A stretch of DNA of 64,000 nucleotides, from contig WBUG01000007.1 of NCBI GenBank assembly GCA_008933835.1, forward strand, positions 1 to 64,000, given 5' to 3'. The stretch is from Bacteroidota bacterium (GTDB lineage Bacteria; Bacteroidota; Ignavibacteria; UBA10030; UBA8401). The position numbers and the translations under genes were made by a program. This document shows positions 8,075 through 17,766 of this stretch, piece after piece. A model generated the notes under the pieces. The model was given only the letters and a program-made list of their open reading frames with translations, was not told where the DNA came from and ran no database searches. Within the stretch, counting starts at the first letter, position 1; each line of letters begins with the position of its first letter.

Positions 8075-8325
8075 GATCATTGTTCATTGATCATTGTTGA
8101 TTTTCCTCTGTTCCCTGCTCTCTGTCCCCCGTTCCCTGGTCACTTTTCACTGTTCACTGTTTGTCGGAGTATGGTAGGACGGTGATTCTCCTGCGTTCAT
8201 AGAACGAACTTCGGAGAACAGGTGACACCGTCCCTACTTGTGTTTACTGCCCACTGTTCACTGTTTACTGTTCACTGTTCACTGTTTACTGTTCATTGTT
8301 CATTGATAATTGATCATTGAATTAT
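8075..8325. repeat. Low-complexity TTCACTG/TTTACTG/TTCATTG repeat tract
   Basis: Two blocks (about 8075-8165 and 8238-8325) made almost entirely of degenerate 7-8 base units such as ttcactg, tttactg, ttcattg and ttgatcattg. They flank the 64-base hairpin at 8174-8237. There is no gene here. Confidence 0.75.
8174..8237. repeat. GTAG-bounded imperfect hairpin (REP/MITE-like)
   Basis: A 64-base inverted repeat. It reads GTAGGACGGTG at its left end and CACCGTCCCTAC at its right end, so both strands begin with GTAG. Inner arms TTCTCC/GGAGAA and GTTC/GAAC extend the stem to a small central loop. A GTAG tetranucleotide beside an imperfect palindrome is the known layout of REP elements mobilised by RAYT (Y1 transposase) proteins; no such transposase is in the window. 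Confidence 0.65.
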
Positions 8326-8333
8326 CGCCTTGA

Positions 8334-10585
<2,252 letters not shown>

Positions 10586-10601
10586 CCGCTGTCTTCAAGA
10601 T

Positions 10602-10634
10602 CCCCGTTGTCGAAAGGCGACGGGGATTTTTTTT
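10602..10634 (+). terminator. Rho-independent terminator after katG
   Basis: A stem of about ten base pairs (CCCCGTTGTC / GGCGACGGGG) with a GAAA loop is followed by a run of eight T. It starts 17 bases after the katG stop codon. Confidence 0.9.
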
Positions 10635-10696
10635 GTACAGCGCGGAATGTGATGGCTGTGCATCGTGGGGGAAGGGACGGAGTTAGAATTCTTGTT

Positions 10697-10834
10697 GCCG
10701 GGACGGAGTTCCTGACTCTGTGCCGGGACGGAGTTCCGGCCCACAAGGAGTTTGGAATTTAAGTTGCCGGGACGGAGTCCGGAAATCTTTTCGCCGGGAC
10801 GGAGTCCCGGCCCACCAGTTGCCGTCCCGGCCTA
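10697..10834. repeat. GCCGGGACGGAGT repeat cluster
   Basis: Four copies of GCCGGGACGGAGT begin at 10697, 10722, 10766 and 10793. Those at 10722 and 10793 continue into ..CCGGC and so form short perfect or near-perfect hairpins (for example GCCGGGAC-gga-GTCCCGGC). A partial copy (gccgtcccggcctac) ends the cluster; on the minus strand it begins with GTAG. This is REP-like extragenic sequence between the katG terminator and the next gene. Confidence 0.8.
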
Positions 10835-10882
10835 CTTTTTTCTTGATTTTGTATTTCGGCTTTCCCATCTTCCCCCACGCCG

Positions 10883-13800
10883 ATGAAACGACTGCTGCTG
10901 GGAGCGCTCCTCCTGCCGACATTCATCAGCGCCCAGACCACCTCCTTCCCGTACCGGGAACGGTTCGATTCCACCGTTGCACCCCTGCTTCCTTCCGGAT
11001 GGTCCACCTCGGCTGCCAAGAATCCCTCGGGTGATTTCACCCTCACCACTTCCACCGTTCGTTCCGCGCCGAACGCGGTCAGCTCCACCGACGCAACGAA
11101 GGAGCAATACCTCATCTCCCCCGTCATATCGTTCGCGGGACATCTTGTTGACACGCTGGAGTTCTACGAACGGCGCACCGCGTCCCACACCTCCGGACTC
11201 CTCGTCGAAGCGGCGGCCGGCGATGATACGACATTCTCCCTCGCGCTGACGGACACGCTGCATCTGCAATCCTCCACCGCATACGTCCGGCGTGCCGTCG
11301 CTCTCCCTTCCGTCCTGAACGGGCAGGAGAAGGTCCGTTTCCGCTGGCGCGTCACCGGCACCGGTACGGGAACGACCGGGGTCATCCGCTTCGACGATGT
11401 TTCCATCACCGTGAAGAAAGCGGTCGACCTGGCGCTCACCGCACTCACCGCCTCTTCCGCCCCATTGAAAAAGGGGATGAACGTCGCACTCACCGCCCTC
11501 ATCGGCAACCGCGCACTGGCGGGAACATTCTCCGGCACGCTGACGCTCTTCGATTCACTGCAGACGGTCTCCGTCACCCCCTTCACACGGACACTGGCGG
11601 CGAACGACAGTACGACGGTCATGCTCTCCCTTCCTTCGATCGGTGCGGGACGCCATCCGCTGCGGCTCGTGCTGCAGACGGACGGGGACGAGGACAGCAC
11701 CAATGATGTCCGCACGCTCCTTCTCACCGCCGGATATCCCGCCCGGACGCTCCTCATCAACGAGCTGATGTACACGCCGCCGTCCGGGTCGCCGGAGTGG
11801 ATGGAGCTCATCAACGTCGGTCCGGACACCGTACCGCTCGCCGGGTGGCGTGTTTCGGACGCCGGCACGACGAAAGCGCTCCTCCTCCCTTCCTCCCTGC
11901 GGCTCGCTCCCCGGTCGTACCTGGTGGTCACTACGGACACCAACGCGTTCCGCAGCGCGTATGAGGGGGATGTACCGCTGGCGCAGGCTTCATTCTCCGC
12001 CCTCAATAATTCCGGCGACGCGGCGGTGCTGTACGACGCGACGCTTTCGGCGATCGACAGTCTGTCGTTCACATCGCAATGGGGCGGAACGTCCGGCCGC
12101 TCACTGGAGCGCATCGACACCGCCGCTCTCTCCGCGCTGCAGAGCAACTGGAGCGGTTCGCTCAGCGCCGGTGGTTCCACTCCCGGCGCTGCGAACTCCG
12201 TCAGCCGGAAAGCGTTCGATGCGGCGGCGGGGCAGATCTTCTTCACTCCCGCCGCACCGGAAGCGGGAACGGAGGTGCAGATGACGGTGAGCGTACGGAA
12301 CGCGGGACTCGCCGCGCTCGAGCCGTTCCCGCTGCGCGTGTACCGCGACGCGGACGGCGATTCGCTGGCGGAGAAGGATGAGTTCCTCTTTGAGCGGAAC
12401 GTTCCCTCCCTGCCGCCGGGCGATTCGGCGTCGTTCCTCTTCCTGCTTCCGCCGTTGCCGCACGGAACGCACCGCTTCATCGCCGAAACGCACGCCATAC
12501 CGGACGATGATGCGGGGAACGACCGACGGTACGCTTCGCTGCGGAGCGGATTATCCCCCCGCCGCGTGCTCATATCTGAAGTTCATTACTCGCCGGAGAA
12601 CGAAGGGCCCGAATGGTTCGAGGTGTACAACACCACATCGGGAGCGGTGACGCTGAGCGGCTGGCGCGCGTCCGACGCCGGAGCGACGCGGGCGTCGGTG
12701 TCCGGAGCCGCGGTCGTCGTTCCGCCGCGCTCATTCCGCGTCATCACGCCGGACACGCTCTCGTTCGCGGCGTTCCATCCCGGCGTGCCGGCACTGCAGG
12801 CCTCCATTGGAACGCTGAACAACACGACGCCCGATGCCGTGGTGCTGTTCGACGACCTCGGCCGGGTGATGGACAGCGTGTGGTACCGTCCCTCCTGGGG
12901 AGGAACGGAGGGGCGTTCATTGCAGCGGTACGATCTCTATACGACCGCGATGGATTCGGCGGACTGGCGCTCCGCTCCACCCACCCCCGGCGCGGAGAAC
13001 GCCGTCGGACGGAAGGAGCACGACGTCGCGGTGGAGGCGGTCACCGTCACGATGCTCGGTTCCTCCGCAACCGTCACCGGCACCGTGCGCAACAACGGCC
13101 GGCAGAATGCATCCCCCGTGCAGATCCGCATCGCTCACGATGCGAACCGCGATTCCGTGATGCAGCAGCACGAGATGCTCGCGTCGCTCCCCATTCCTCC
13201 GCTCGCACCCGGGGAGAGCGCGGATGTGCCGTACGTCTGGAGCGGCGTCCCCTCCGGACGCCACGCGGTGTTGGTACGCGCGGAGTACGCGGAGGATGAA
13301 CGGAGCGGGGACAATACCGGTACCGGCGAGGCGGTCCGTTCCTTCACCGAAGGGAGCGTCGTCATCAACGAAGTGCTCTACGAACCGCGGAGCGGCGGGA
13401 GCGAGTTCGTGGAGCTGTACAACCGTTCCGGCGACACGCTGGACCTCTCCGGCTGGGCGCTGCTGGACCAGCTTTCCGCCTCCGGCACGCGCGCGCACAT
13501 TCCCTTGTCCGCATCGCCGCGGGCGTTCCCGCCCGGCGGGTATCTCGTCGTGGGGACCGACTCCTCTCTATTATTACGCTTTCCGGAGCTCCTCTCCGCA
13601 CGCCCGGTCATCGACGGCACGTTGAGTCTGAGCAACAGCGGTGAAGACCTGGTGCTGACCGACCTGACCGGTGCGCGGATGGACAGCGTCCGGTATCAAC
13701 CCGGCTGGCATCTCCCCTCCGTCATCTCCGCGGGGCGTTCGCTCGAGCGCATCATGCCGGATGGTCCTTCTGTCGACGGCCGGAACTGGAGCTCCTCCGT

Positions 13801-14182
13801 CTCCGGAGCCGGCGCCACACCGGGCGGGCGTAATTCCATCCGGCTCGACGCGGCGCCGTCCAACGCCTCGCTCACCCTTACGCCCAATCCCTTCTCACCC
13901 GACGCGGACGGATTCGAGGACTTCCTTTCCATCTCCTACACGCTCCCGGCAGCGAGCGTGACGCTCCGTGTGCGCATCTACGACGCCGCCGGGCGGCTGG
14001 TGCGGCGGCTCGTCACCGGAGAACCGGTCCCCTCGTCCGGTACGGTGCTCTGGGACGGAAGGAACGACGACGGCGCGCGGGTGCGGATGGGGATGTACAT
14101 CGTGCTGGTGGAGGCGTTCGACAACTTCGGCGGAACGCTGCGGACGATGAAGGACGTTGCGGTGGCGGCGCGGAAGCTGTGA
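10883..14182 (+). CDS. Large secreted lamin-tail-domain protein with FlgD-like C-terminus
   Basis: A 1099-residue secreted protein with signal peptide MKRLLLGALLLPTFISAQ. Domains in order: a jelly-roll-like N-terminal region (about 20-185), CARDB-like beta domains (GMNVALTALIGNRAL... and repeats), and three lamin-tail domains recognisable by LINELMYTPPSGSPEWMELIN (about residue 290), LISEVHYSPENEGPEWFEVYN (about 560) and VINEVLYEPRSGGSEFVELYN (about 830). Each is followed by L.GW..SD-type strands. It ends in LTLTPNPFSPDADGFEDFLSI..., DAAGRLVRRL and MGMYIVLVEAFD, a FlgD-like/CHU_C-type module that often serves as or replaces a sorting domain in this group. It is probably surface-attached or released through type IX secretion. 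Function unknown. Confidence 0.85.
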   Translation: MKRLLLGALLLPTFISAQTTSFPYRERFDSTVAPLLPSGWSTSAAKNPSGDFTLTTSTVRSAPNAVSSTDATKEQYLISPVISFAGHLVDTLEFYERRTASHTSGLLVEAAAGDDTTFSLALTDTLHLQSSTAYVRRAVALPSVLNGQEKVRFRWRVTGTGTGTTGVIRFDDVSITVKKAVDLALTALTASSAPLKKGMNVALTALIGNRALAGTFSGTLTLFDSLQTVSVTPFTRTLAANDSTTVMLSLPSIGAGRHPLRLVLQTDGDEDSTNDVRTLLLTAGYPARTLLINELMYTPPSGSPEWMELINVGPDTVPLAGWRVSDAGTTKALLLPSSLRLAPRSYLVVTTDTNAFRSAYEGDVPLAQASFSALNNSGDAAVLYDATLSAIDSLSFTSQWGGTSGRSLERIDTAALSALQSNWSGSLSAGGSTPGAANSVSRKAFDAAAGQIFFTPAAPEAGTEVQMTVSVRNAGLAALEPFPLRVYRDADGDSLAEKDEFLFERNVPSLPPGDSASFLFLLPPLPHGTHRFIAETHAIPDDDAGNDRRYASLRSGLSPRRVLISEVHYSPENEGPEWFEVYNTTSGAVTLSGWRASDAGATRASVSGAAVVVPPRSFRVITPDTLSFAAFHPGVPALQASIGTLNNTTPDAVVLFDDLGRVMDSVWYRPSWGGTEGRSLQRYDLYTTAMDSADWRSAPPTPGAENAVGRKEHDVAVEAVTVTMLGSSATVTGTVRNNGRQNASPVQIRIAHDANRDSVMQQHEMLASLPIPPLAPGESADVPYVWSGVPSGRHAVLVRAEYAEDERSGDNTGTGEAVRSFTEGSVVINEVLYEPRSGGSEFVELYNRSGDTLDLSGWALLDQLSASGTRAHIPLSASPRAFPPGGYLVVGTDSSLLLRFPELLSARPVIDGTLSLSNSGEDLVLTDLTGARMDSVRYQPGWHLPSVISAGRSLERIMPDGPSVDGRNWSSSVSGAGATPGGRNSIRLDAAPSNASLTLTPNPFSPDADGFEDFLSISYTLPAASVTLRVRIYDAAGRLVRRLVTGEPVPSSGTVLWDGRNDDGARVRMGMYIVLVEAFDNFGGTLRTMKDVAVAARKL

Positions 14183-14188
14183 CGCCGG

Positions 14189-14221
14189 TTTTCGGAAGTC
14201 ACCGCGGTGTTGCGTATATTG
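14189..14221 (+). promoter_or_regulatory. Putative Bacteroidota-type promoter of glnD (leaderless)
   Basis: TTTTCGG (14189-14195) and TATATTG (14215-14221) are 19 bases apart, like the -33 TTTG and -7 TAnnTTTG elements of Bacteroidota sigma factors. The ATG follows only six bases after the -7 box, so the transcript would begin at or next to the start codon. No ribosome-binding site is seen. Confidence 0.5.
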
Positions 14222-14227
14222 TCCCTG

Positions 14228-16810
14228 ATGACCGATAAGGAGCTCTTCAGACAGGAATACGATTGCATCCTCCGTTTCCACCGCGCCGGCGCGGGAGGGG
14301 TGGAGACGAGCGCCGAACTGACGGAACTGGTGGACCGCATGGTGACGCGGGCGTGGGAGCGGACGCCGGAGGAGACGCGCGCGGCGATGACGGTGGTGGC
14401 GCTCGGCGGGTACGGGCGGTTCGAGATGTGCCCGCACTCGGACGTGGACCTGATGCTCCTCTTCGCCGACGAGGAGACGAAGCGGCGGCACAGCGACGCC
14501 GCGCAGAAGTTCCTCCACTCCCTCTGGAGCCTCAACTTCGACATCGGCCACAGCGTGCGGACCATTCCGGACTGCGTGAACCTGTACCAGACCGACGTGG
14601 ACGTCTGGGCGTCGGTGCTGGAGAGCCGGTACGTGTGCGGTCCCGCCGCGGTGATGGAGGCGTACACCGACGCGATGCTGCGGACGGTGCGGAAGAAGCA
14701 GGACCTGAAGTTCATCGCCTCCGTGGTGGCGGGGGTGGACGAGCGGCACGTGAAGTACGAGCACTCCGTCAAATTGCTCGAACCGAACCTGAAGAACAGC
14801 GCCGGCGGGCTGCGCGACCTCCACTCCCTGCTCTGGATCTACCGCAGCGCGGACGCCGCGTTCTTCGGCGACGCGCCGTTCCGGGGCCGGAGCTCCGCCT
14901 GTCACGAGATGCTGGAACAGTTCCGCCGAGCAGGGATCGTTCCGGCGGAGGAGCACGTGCAGCTCGCGGCGGCGTTCGATTTCCTGCTGCGCATCCGGAA
15001 CGAGACGCACTACGGCGCCGGTTCGCTGCAGGACACGCTCGAGTTCAACCGGCAGTTCGCCATCGCGCAGGGGCTCGGCTACCGGCACGAGGACCCCGTG
15101 CGCGCGGTGGAGCAGTGCATGCGCGAGTACTTCCTGCACGCCCGTGCGGTGTACCGGATCAACCGCCGGCTGGTGCATCATTTCCGGCGGAGCGCGGCGC
15201 GCTCCCTCTGGTCCTTCCGCACGGAGCAGGTGCTGGACGACGACTTCATGGTGCGGAACGGCCAGCTGCTGCAGCGGAACACGGCGCACACGGTCGATTC
15301 CCCCCTCACGGTGCTGAAGGGGTTCTACTACTGCGGACTCCACGGGCTCGACCTGAGCCCCTCGCTGCAGTCCCGGTTCGACGCCCTGAGCCACGACGAG
15401 CGGTTCTTCGCGATGGACGCGGCCTCGACCGCGGCGGCGGCGGAGACCTTCACGGACCTGCTGCGGCTCCCCTCCAACGCCGCGGCGACGCTGCAGGCGA
15501 TGAACGAGTGCGGCATCCTCGGCCGGTTCATCCCGGAGTGGGGCGAGCTCGTCGCCTTCTTCCAGCACAGCATGTACCATTACTACACGACCGACGCGCA
15601 CACGCTCATCGCGCTGGAACATGCGGAGAAGCTGGCGGGGAGCAACAGCGTGCTCGGCGAGACGTACCGCGGACTGCCGCGGAGGGAGATCCTCCACTTC
15701 GCCCTCCTCTTCCACGACATCGCGAAGCCGCAGGGGGTGCAGGGACACGAGGTGACCGGCGCGGCGGTGTGGGAGCGGGTGCGGGAGCGGTTCGGGTTCG
15801 ACGACCCGCGGGGGGACGTGGCGTTCCTCATCCGCCACCATCTGGTGATGGAGCAGGTGGCGTTCCGGCGCAACACCGGCGACGAGCGGACGGTGCGGGA
15901 GTTCGCGGCGCTGTTCGACCGTCCGGAGCGGCTCGACCTCCTCTTCGTGCTGACGTACTGCGACCTCTCGGCGGTGAACAAGAACGTCTGGTCCAGCTGG
16001 AAGGAGACGCTGCTGCAGGAGCTCTACCTCCGCACGCGGCGTCTGCTGCGGAACGAGCCCGCGGCCGCGGTCCCCTCCTACCCGTCGGCGCTGCGCGCAC
16101 ACATCGAGGCGATGAACGACGGCCTCTATCCCTCCCTCTTCACGGTGGAAGAGATGGAGGCGCACCGCTCGGCCATCGCGGCGCTCGGCACCGCCGCGGT
16201 GATGATGCGGCGCGGGACCACGCACAGCACGGTGACCGTGGTGACGCGGGACCGGCAGTTCCTCCTCTCCACCCTCTGCGGCGTCTTCACCGCCAACAAC
16301 ATCGCCATCATCGAAGCGCACATCTTCACCCGGAACGACGGCGCGGCGATCGACCAGTTCCGCGTGGCGGACGCGGCGTCCAAAGGACTGCTGACGCCCG
16401 AGCAGGAGACGAAGGTGACGAAGGACCTGACGGCGGTGCTGGAGGGGACCGAATCGCTGGAGCATCTGTTCGAGCGGCACCGTCAGCGGTGGCGCCGGCG
16501 CTCGCGCTCCCTCTTCCACCCCAACATCCGCGTGGACGTGGTGTTCCACGAGGACGCGACGCACACCATCGCGGACGTGTACGCGCCGGACATGACGGGG
16601 TTCCTCTACAAGGTGACGCAGACCATCTCGAAGGCGGGACTGCAGATCAGCTTCGCCAAGCTCGCGACGCGGGGGGACGGCATCGTCGACACCTTCTACA
16701 TCTCCGAGTACGGCGGCGGGAAGATCTCCAAGCGCGAGCAGGCGAACCTGCGCGAGCGCATCCTCCACACCATCTCGCAGCTCATCACCGTGCAGATGGG
16801 CGAGGCGTGA
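14228..16810 (+). CDS. glnD: [Protein-PII] uridylyltransferase / uridylyl-removing enzyme GlnD
   Basis: An 860-residue nitrogen-status sensor that adds UMP to PII proteins when glutamine is low and removes it when glutamine is high. Domains in order: nucleotidyltransferase with GGYGRFEMCPHSDVDLMLLF (about residues 60-79, catalytic G-G and D-x-D), helical GlnE-like region, HD phosphohydrolase domain with HFALLFHDIAKP (about 493) and FLIRHHLVMEQ, and two C-terminal ACT domains (about 675-760 and 785-860) that bind glutamine. An in-frame GTG at 14207 exists, but I prefer ATG 14228 because the preceding bases look like a promoter box. No glnB or glnA is in the window. murI follows in the same direction. 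Confidence 0.95.
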   Translation: MTDKELFRQEYDCILRFHRAGAGGVETSAELTELVDRMVTRAWERTPEETRAAMTVVALGGYGRFEMCPHSDVDLMLLFADEETKRRHSDAAQKFLHSLWSLNFDIGHSVRTIPDCVNLYQTDVDVWASVLESRYVCGPAAVMEAYTDAMLRTVRKKQDLKFIASVVAGVDERHVKYEHSVKLLEPNLKNSAGGLRDLHSLLWIYRSADAAFFGDAPFRGRSSACHEMLEQFRRAGIVPAEEHVQLAAAFDFLLRIRNETHYGAGSLQDTLEFNRQFAIAQGLGYRHEDPVRAVEQCMREYFLHARAVYRINRRLVHHFRRSAARSLWSFRTEQVLDDDFMVRNGQLLQRNTAHTVDSPLTVLKGFYYCGLHGLDLSPSLQSRFDALSHDERFFAMDAASTAAAAETFTDLLRLPSNAAATLQAMNECGILGRFIPEWGELVAFFQHSMYHYYTTDAHTLIALEHAEKLAGSNSVLGETYRGLPRREILHFALLFHDIAKPQGVQGHEVTGAAVWERVRERFGFDDPRGDVAFLIRHHLVMEQVAFRRNTGDERTVREFAALFDRPERLDLLFVLTYCDLSAVNKNVWSSWKETLLQELYLRTRRLLRNEPAAAVPSYPSALRAHIEAMNDGLYPSLFTVEEMEAHRSAIAALGTAAVMMRRGTTHSTVTVVTRDRQFLLSTLCGVFTANNIAIIEAHIFTRNDGAAIDQFRVADAASKGLLTPEQETKVTKDLTAVLEGTESLEHLFERHRQRWRRRSRSLFHPNIRVDVVFHEDATHTIADVYAPDMTGFLYKVTQTISKAGLQISFAKLATRGDGIVDTFYISEYGGGKISKREQANLRERILHTISQLITVQMGEA

Positions 16811-16823
16811 CGGGCCCCGCCGA

Positions 16824-16855
16824 TTTTGCGTCTCACCCTGAATACCGGTACATTC
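16824..16855 (+). promoter_or_regulatory. Putative Bacteroidota-type promoter of murI (leaderless)
   Basis: TTTTG (16824-16828) and TACATTC (16849-16855) are spaced by 20 bases, and the murI ATG follows the second box after five bases. The geometry copies that of the glnD promoter, and again no ribosome-binding site is present. Confidence 0.5.
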
Positions 16856-16860
16856 ATCCC

Positions 16861-17670
16861 ATGAGCACACAGAACGAAAAGCCGATCGGCGTGTTCGACT
16901 CCGGCATCGGCGGGCTGACCGTGGTGCGCGCGCTGCTGGAGCGGCTGCCGAACGAGAACATCGTCTACTTCGGCGACACCGCCCGCGTCCCGTACGGCTC
17001 CAAATCGCCGCAGGTGGTGCGCGAGTACACGCTGGGGGACACGAACGTGCTGCTGGCGAAGGACGTGAAGATGATCGTGGTGGCGTGCAACACCGTCTCC
17101 GCCGTGGCGCTGGACGTGGTGCAGAAGCGGGCCAACCTGCCGGTCACCGGCGTCATCACGCCCGGCGCGGCGGCCGCGGCGCGCGCCACGAAGAACCGGC
17201 GCATCGGCGTCATCGGCACCGCCGCCACGGTGAACAGCAATGCCTACGCCAACGAACTGCAGCGGCTCGACCCCGCCGTCCAGACGCACAGCCGCGCCTG
17301 TCCGCTGTTCGTGCCGCTGGTGGAGGAGGGATGGCTGGAGACGAAGGCGACCGAACTGGTGGCGACCGAGTACCTCTTTCCGCTGACGCTGGAGAAGGTC
17401 GATACGCTCATCCTCGGCTGCACGCACTATCCGCTGCTGAAGAGCGTCATCGCGAAGGTGACGAAGGGGATGGTGACGCTCATCGACTCGGGCGAGGCGA
17501 CGGCGGCGGAGGTGGAGCGGATGCTGGACGAGCACGGACTGCGGAACACCTCGCCGCACCGGCCGAACGTGCAGTTCCTGGTGAGCGACGCGCCGGAGAA
17601 GTTCACCGCCATCGGCGAGCGGTTCCTGGGACGGAAGCTCGGGGTGGTGAAGAGGGTGGCGACAGGCTAA
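16861..17670 (+). CDS. murI: Glutamate racemase
   Basis: A 269-residue cytoplasmic enzyme that converts L-glutamate to D-glutamate for peptidoglycan. Diagnostic motifs are IGVFDSGIGGLTV at the N-terminus (catalytic Asp/Ser), YFGDTARVPYGSK, VVACNTVSA (first catalytic Cys) and LILGCTHYPLL (second catalytic Cys with His). Length is normal for the family. It starts 50 bases after glnD with its own candidate promoter. The gene ends in front of a short AT-rich convergent intergenic region. Confidence 0.96.
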   Translation: MSTQNEKPIGVFDSGIGGLTVVRALLERLPNENIVYFGDTARVPYGSKSPQVVREYTLGDTNVLLAKDVKMIVVACNTVSAVALDVVQKRANLPVTGVITPGAAAAARATKNRRIGVIGTAATVNSNAYANELQRLDPAVQTHSRACPLFVPLVEEGWLETKATELVATEYLFPLTLEKVDTLILGCTHYPLLKSVIAKVTKGMVTLIDSGEATAAEVERMLDEHGLRNTSPHRPNVQFLVSDAPEKFTAIGERFLGRKLGVVKRVATG

Positions 17671-17674
17671 AAAG

Positions 17675-17765
17675 AATTAAGAATTGATGGGAGAAGACAT
17701 CAACGCATCATCGTCGTTCCTCATCTTCAATTATTAATTCTTCATTCTTCATTCCTAATTGTTTT
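17675..17765. repeat. AT-rich inverted low-complexity region between convergent genes
   Basis: Contains aattaagaattga on the left and a complementary run of aattattaattcttcattcttcatt on the right, ending in gtttttttag. The arms can pair imperfectly, so this may act as a two-way terminator for murI and the minus-strand gene that ends at 17767. Confidence 0.45.
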
Positions 17766-17766
17766 T

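Noticed and set aside
14207-14227. GTG start seven codons before the glnD ATG
   Set aside because: Those bases include the TATATTG promoter box, and the ATG start gives the expected N-terminus.
13895-16870. 991-codon minus-strand open frame opposite glnD
   Set aside because: It is Arg/His/Val-rich shadow coding that results from GC-rich third positions of glnD on the other strand; glnD has all family motifs.
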